A stretch of 6,794 bases of DNA from Candidatus Heimdallarchaeota archaeon AB_125 (GTDB lineage Archaea; Asgardarchaeota; Heimdallarchaeia; Heimdallarchaeales; Heimdallarchaeaceae): positions 1-6,794 of the forward strand of contig MEHH01000153.1 in NCBI GenBank assembly GCA_001940755.1, in the 5' to 3' direction. Shown in pieces: positions 5,353 to 6,794 of this stretch. Made by a program: the position numbers and the translations under genes. The notes beneath the pieces are model-generated. The model had not been told where the DNA came from. It made no database searches and saw nothing but the letters and a program-made list of their open reading frames with translations. How positions within the stretch are numbered: position 1 is the first letter of the stretch; each line of letters begins with the position of its first letter.

Positions 5353-5373
5353 GTAATACTACCGTATTACGGT
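5353..5373 (+). promoter_or_regulatory. Two overlapping inverted repeats, candidate operator or RNA switch
   Basis: GTAATAC (5353-5359) and GTATTAC (5364-5370) are perfect 7-bp arms around TACC. Overlapping them, ACCGTA (5361-5366) and TACGGT (5368-5373) are perfect 6-bp arms around one T. Only one of the two pairings can form at a time in RNA. The site begins a few bases after the predicted transcript start and ends 23 nt before the ATG at 5397. It could be a dimeric repressor site or a small alternating hairpin. Confidence 0.45.
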
Positions 5374-5396
5374 GGAATCGAAACTGGTGAATAAAA

Positions 5397-5885
5397 ATGA
5401 AAATTGGAAAGAAAACAATTCTTTTAGGAACATTGCTACTTCTCTGCTCACTCTCCCTTGGAATGCAAACTCAAGCCAAACATACTAACGAAACACTCTC
5501 CTTTGAATATTATTACTATGATTACGGAGCCCCTGTAAAATTATTTGATAAAGATGGATTTTATATTGCCAAAAGAACTCCCCATTATGGAATTATAGTC
5601 GATGGTGATATAGAAGGTGAAATCTACTACAATGGAAATATATTTTTAGACCTTGCAACCTATAATGGTTGGGGTGGAGGAATAATCGAATTTACAGGAA
5701 ACTTTGAAGGCGAAGCTGCAGGTTTTAAAGGTGTATTAAAATTCAAGGTTGTGGGTGGTGCTATATCTGGTACACTTAACTGCCCTGGATCTGGTGCTTT
5801 TACAGGTTTGCTATTTAAGGGTACATTTGTTGCTATTCTTGGTGGCGGTAATACCTACGTAGACTTGGTAATTTGGAACAAATAA
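5397..5885 (+). CDS. Small secreted beta-rich protein of unknown family
   Basis: This 162-residue protein starts with a clear signal peptide: basic MKIGKK, a hydrophobic core (TILLGTLLLLCSLSLG, 7-22) and a possible cleavage site after TQA (25-27). C17 lies within the core and is not a typical lipobox. The mature part alternates hydrophobic and polar residues with many glycines and has a loose repeat (GDIEGEIYYNG at 70-80, GNFEGEAAGFKG at 101-112, GLLFKGTF at 137-144), which suggests a small beta-barrel or sandwich. It ends in a strand (YVDLVIWNK). No catalytic motif and no membrane anchor are visible, so it is probably released or bound at the surface. I do not recognise the family; barrel folds such as DUF3224 or allene-oxide-cyclase-like proteins are possible comparisons. 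GGTGA at 5385-5389 serves as the ribosome binding site, 7 nt from ATG. Confidence 0.75.
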   Translation: MKIGKKTILLGTLLLLCSLSLGMQTQAKHTNETLSFEYYYYDYGAPVKLFDKDGFYIAKRTPHYGIIVDGDIEGEIYYNGNIFLDLATYNGWGGGIIEFTGNFEGEAAGFKGVLKFKVVGGAISGTLNCPGSGAFTGLLFKGTFVAILGGGNTYVDLVIWNK

Positions 5886-5891
5886 TCTCTA

Positions 5892-5910
5892 TTTCCTTTT
5901 TCTTTTTTTT
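5892..5910 (+). terminator. T-rich terminator after the secreted protein gene
   Basis: TTTCCTTTTTCTTTTTTTT follows the stop codon by 6 bp and has no clear stem before it. This is the typical form of an archaeal intrinsic terminator. Confidence 0.6.
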
Positions 5911-5957
5911 CAATAAGGTAATCCTTAATCTTTTATAAATTGTAAATCTCGGCTAGA

Positions 5958-5965
5958 TTTAAATA
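5958..5965 (+). promoter_or_regulatory. TATA box of the polytopic membrane protein gene
   Basis: TTTAAATA lies 48 bp before the ATG at 6006. It predicts transcription from about 5987 and a leader of about 18 nt. Confidence 0.6.
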
Positions 5966-5994
5966 AGACAAGTACCTAGTGACAATTTGATTAA

Positions 5995-5999
5995 GAGGT
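5995..5999 (+). promoter_or_regulatory. Ribosome binding site favouring the second of two adjacent ATGs
   Basis: GAGGT is 3 nt from ATG 6003 and 6 nt from ATG 6006. The usual spacing favours 6006, shortening the protein by one Met. Confidence 0.5.
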
Positions 6000-6005
6000 T
6001 AAATG

Positions 6006-6794
6006 ATGCATCAACAAACTCAACCACACATGATGAAATCTTTTAAAACTAAAATGAAGGATGAATCTAGAAAAATAGCTATTCTCCACTCTTTCTATCT
6101 TCCTACTATATTCATGGCGTTAGCTTCGTTATATATCTCCTTTGCATATCTAGCTTGGGATTTCTATTGGCACACTGATTGGAATGATCCATTGGAAATC
6201 TTTTTCGATAATCTGTTCTATGGGTTGGGAATTACAATGTCGGTTCTTAGCGTTCCTCTAATTGTTGGTCTTGTCCTGAAAATAGTTTTCATGCTCAGTT
6301 TATCTTCTGGCATAAGTGAACTAGGTAGAACATACACTTATCTATATCCAAAAACAAAAAGAGCTTCTTCTTACCTACGTATAGGAGTCATTATTGAAAT
6401 AGCATTGGCATTTGTGTTTCCTCTTGTTGGAAATTTTGGGGGAGCTATAGTTGTTCTCTACAGCTACTATATGTTGCATGATATTTTAGCTGATCTGAAA
6501 GCAAAAGGATTGTATGATGGAGAAACAAACAAATCTTTGTTCAATTCATATCTGATGATGGTCGTAATCTTCCCAGCTGTAGCTGTACCCTCACTCATTA
6601 TTATGGCTACAACTTGGTATACAGGATTTCACAATTATATATTGGCAGTATTGCCAATAGCTGTTCTATTAGCTGGAACAATATGGCACATCATAGCATT
6701 TTTCAACTTTGCAAAAAATTTAGAAAAAATTCAAGATCCTTCTCCTGAAGCTATTGCAGCAGCTCAAGCTTATGTTCCTCAAGGTTATGCTCCT
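6006..6794 (+). CDS. Polytopic membrane protein of unknown function (3' end outside window)
   Basis: The frame is open from the ATGs at 6003/6006 to the right edge, giving 263 residues from 6006. A polar start (MHQQTQPHMMKSFKTKMK) is followed by about five hydrophobic stretches at roughly 33-51, 73-98, 126-157, 183-205 and 212-234. Linkers are charged: a Tyr/Lys-rich one (YTYLYPKTKR, near 110-119) and ILADLKAKGLYDGETNK (160-176). The third stretch, with its glycine-rich NFGGAIVVLYSYYMLHDI, may be a re-entrant or long helix. After the last helix the sequence turns to FAKNLEKIQDPSPEAIAAAQ and a Gln/Pro/Tyr-rich YVPQGYAP that continues out of the window. That kind of flexible cytoplasmic tail often leads to a short extra domain. 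I do not recognise the family. TATA box and ribosome site are both well placed. Confidence 0.8.
   Translation, partial: MHQQTQPHMMKSFKTKMKDESRKIAILHSFYLPTIFMALASLYISFAYLAWDFYWHTDWNDPLEIFFDNLFYGLGITMSVLSVPLIVGLVLKIVFMLSLSSGISELGRTYTYLYPKTKRASSYLRIGVIIEIALAFVFPLVGNFGGAIVVLYSYYMLHDILADLKAKGLYDGETNKSLFNSYLMMVVIFPAVAVPSLIIMATTWYTGFHNYILAVLPIAVLLAGTIWHIIAFFNFAKNLEKIQDPSPEAIAAAQAYVPQGYAP

Larger units (their letters stand above)
5103..5396. other. 294-bp spacer without a gene
   Basis: I see no credible coding frame or RNA gene here. It holds the second copy of the 25-bp repeat just after the flavoprotein stop, pyrimidine-rich stretches (for example CTTTTTGTTTTAC near 5172) that may end transcription, a promoter-like TATA box at 5317 and overlapping inverted repeats at 5353-5373. 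The remaining sequence, about 5200-5310, shows nothing I can name. Confidence 0.6.

Noticed and set aside
5103..5396. Possible tRNA or other structured RNA gene in the long spacer
   Set aside because: I found no T-loop GGTTCGAATCC-like box, no acceptor stem pairing and no GC-rich segment typical of a stable RNA.

Overview
The window reads as archaeal. Most genes appear to be single transcription units, each with a TATA-like box about 46-52 bp before its start codon. Terminators are T-runs rather than GC hairpins. One gene encodes a histone-fold-like protein and another an exported NosD-type beta-helix protein of a kind common in archaea. The AT-rich sequence and the DPEDPYLIEN motif of the beta-helix protein make me think of an Asgard (Promethearchaeota) genome. 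That placement is inference from memory of similar proteins and is not proven here.

Left part, 1-1663: a tightly packed, probably mobile cassette. It holds the C-terminal part of a tyrosine recombinase that enters from the left edge, a 96-residue protein that aligns well with the histone fold, and a second, complete tyrosine recombinase whose start overlaps the previous stop (ATGA). The two recombinases have different, nearly complementary departures from the usual catalytic set. The small gene and the second recombinase use ATA for isoleucine far more than the flavoprotein gene at 4389.

Middle part, 1664-5102: four genes plus a gene relic. These are a flavodoxin-fold protein that has lost its FMN phosphate loop (1823-2593), a small two-helix membrane protein (2722-2982), an exported, membrane-anchored parallel beta-helix protein (3166-4266), and a canonical iron-sulfur flavoprotein-like NAD(P)H:FMN oxidoreductase (4389-5102). 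The cytoplasmic tail of the beta-helix protein resembles the C-terminus of the flavoprotein. Directly behind its stop, in another frame, lies a copy of the last codons of the 1823 gene. This region therefore looks shaped by duplication and recombination among flavodoxin-family gene ends, one of which was captured by a surface-protein gene. A 25-bp intergenic repeat also occurs twice here.

Right part, 5103-6794: a 294-bp spacer with a candidate operator, a small secreted beta-rich protein of unknown family (5397-5885), a T-rich terminator, and a polytopic membrane protein of unknown function that runs off the right edge (6006-6794). I found no rRNA, tRNA, CRISPR array or insertion-sequence transposase.
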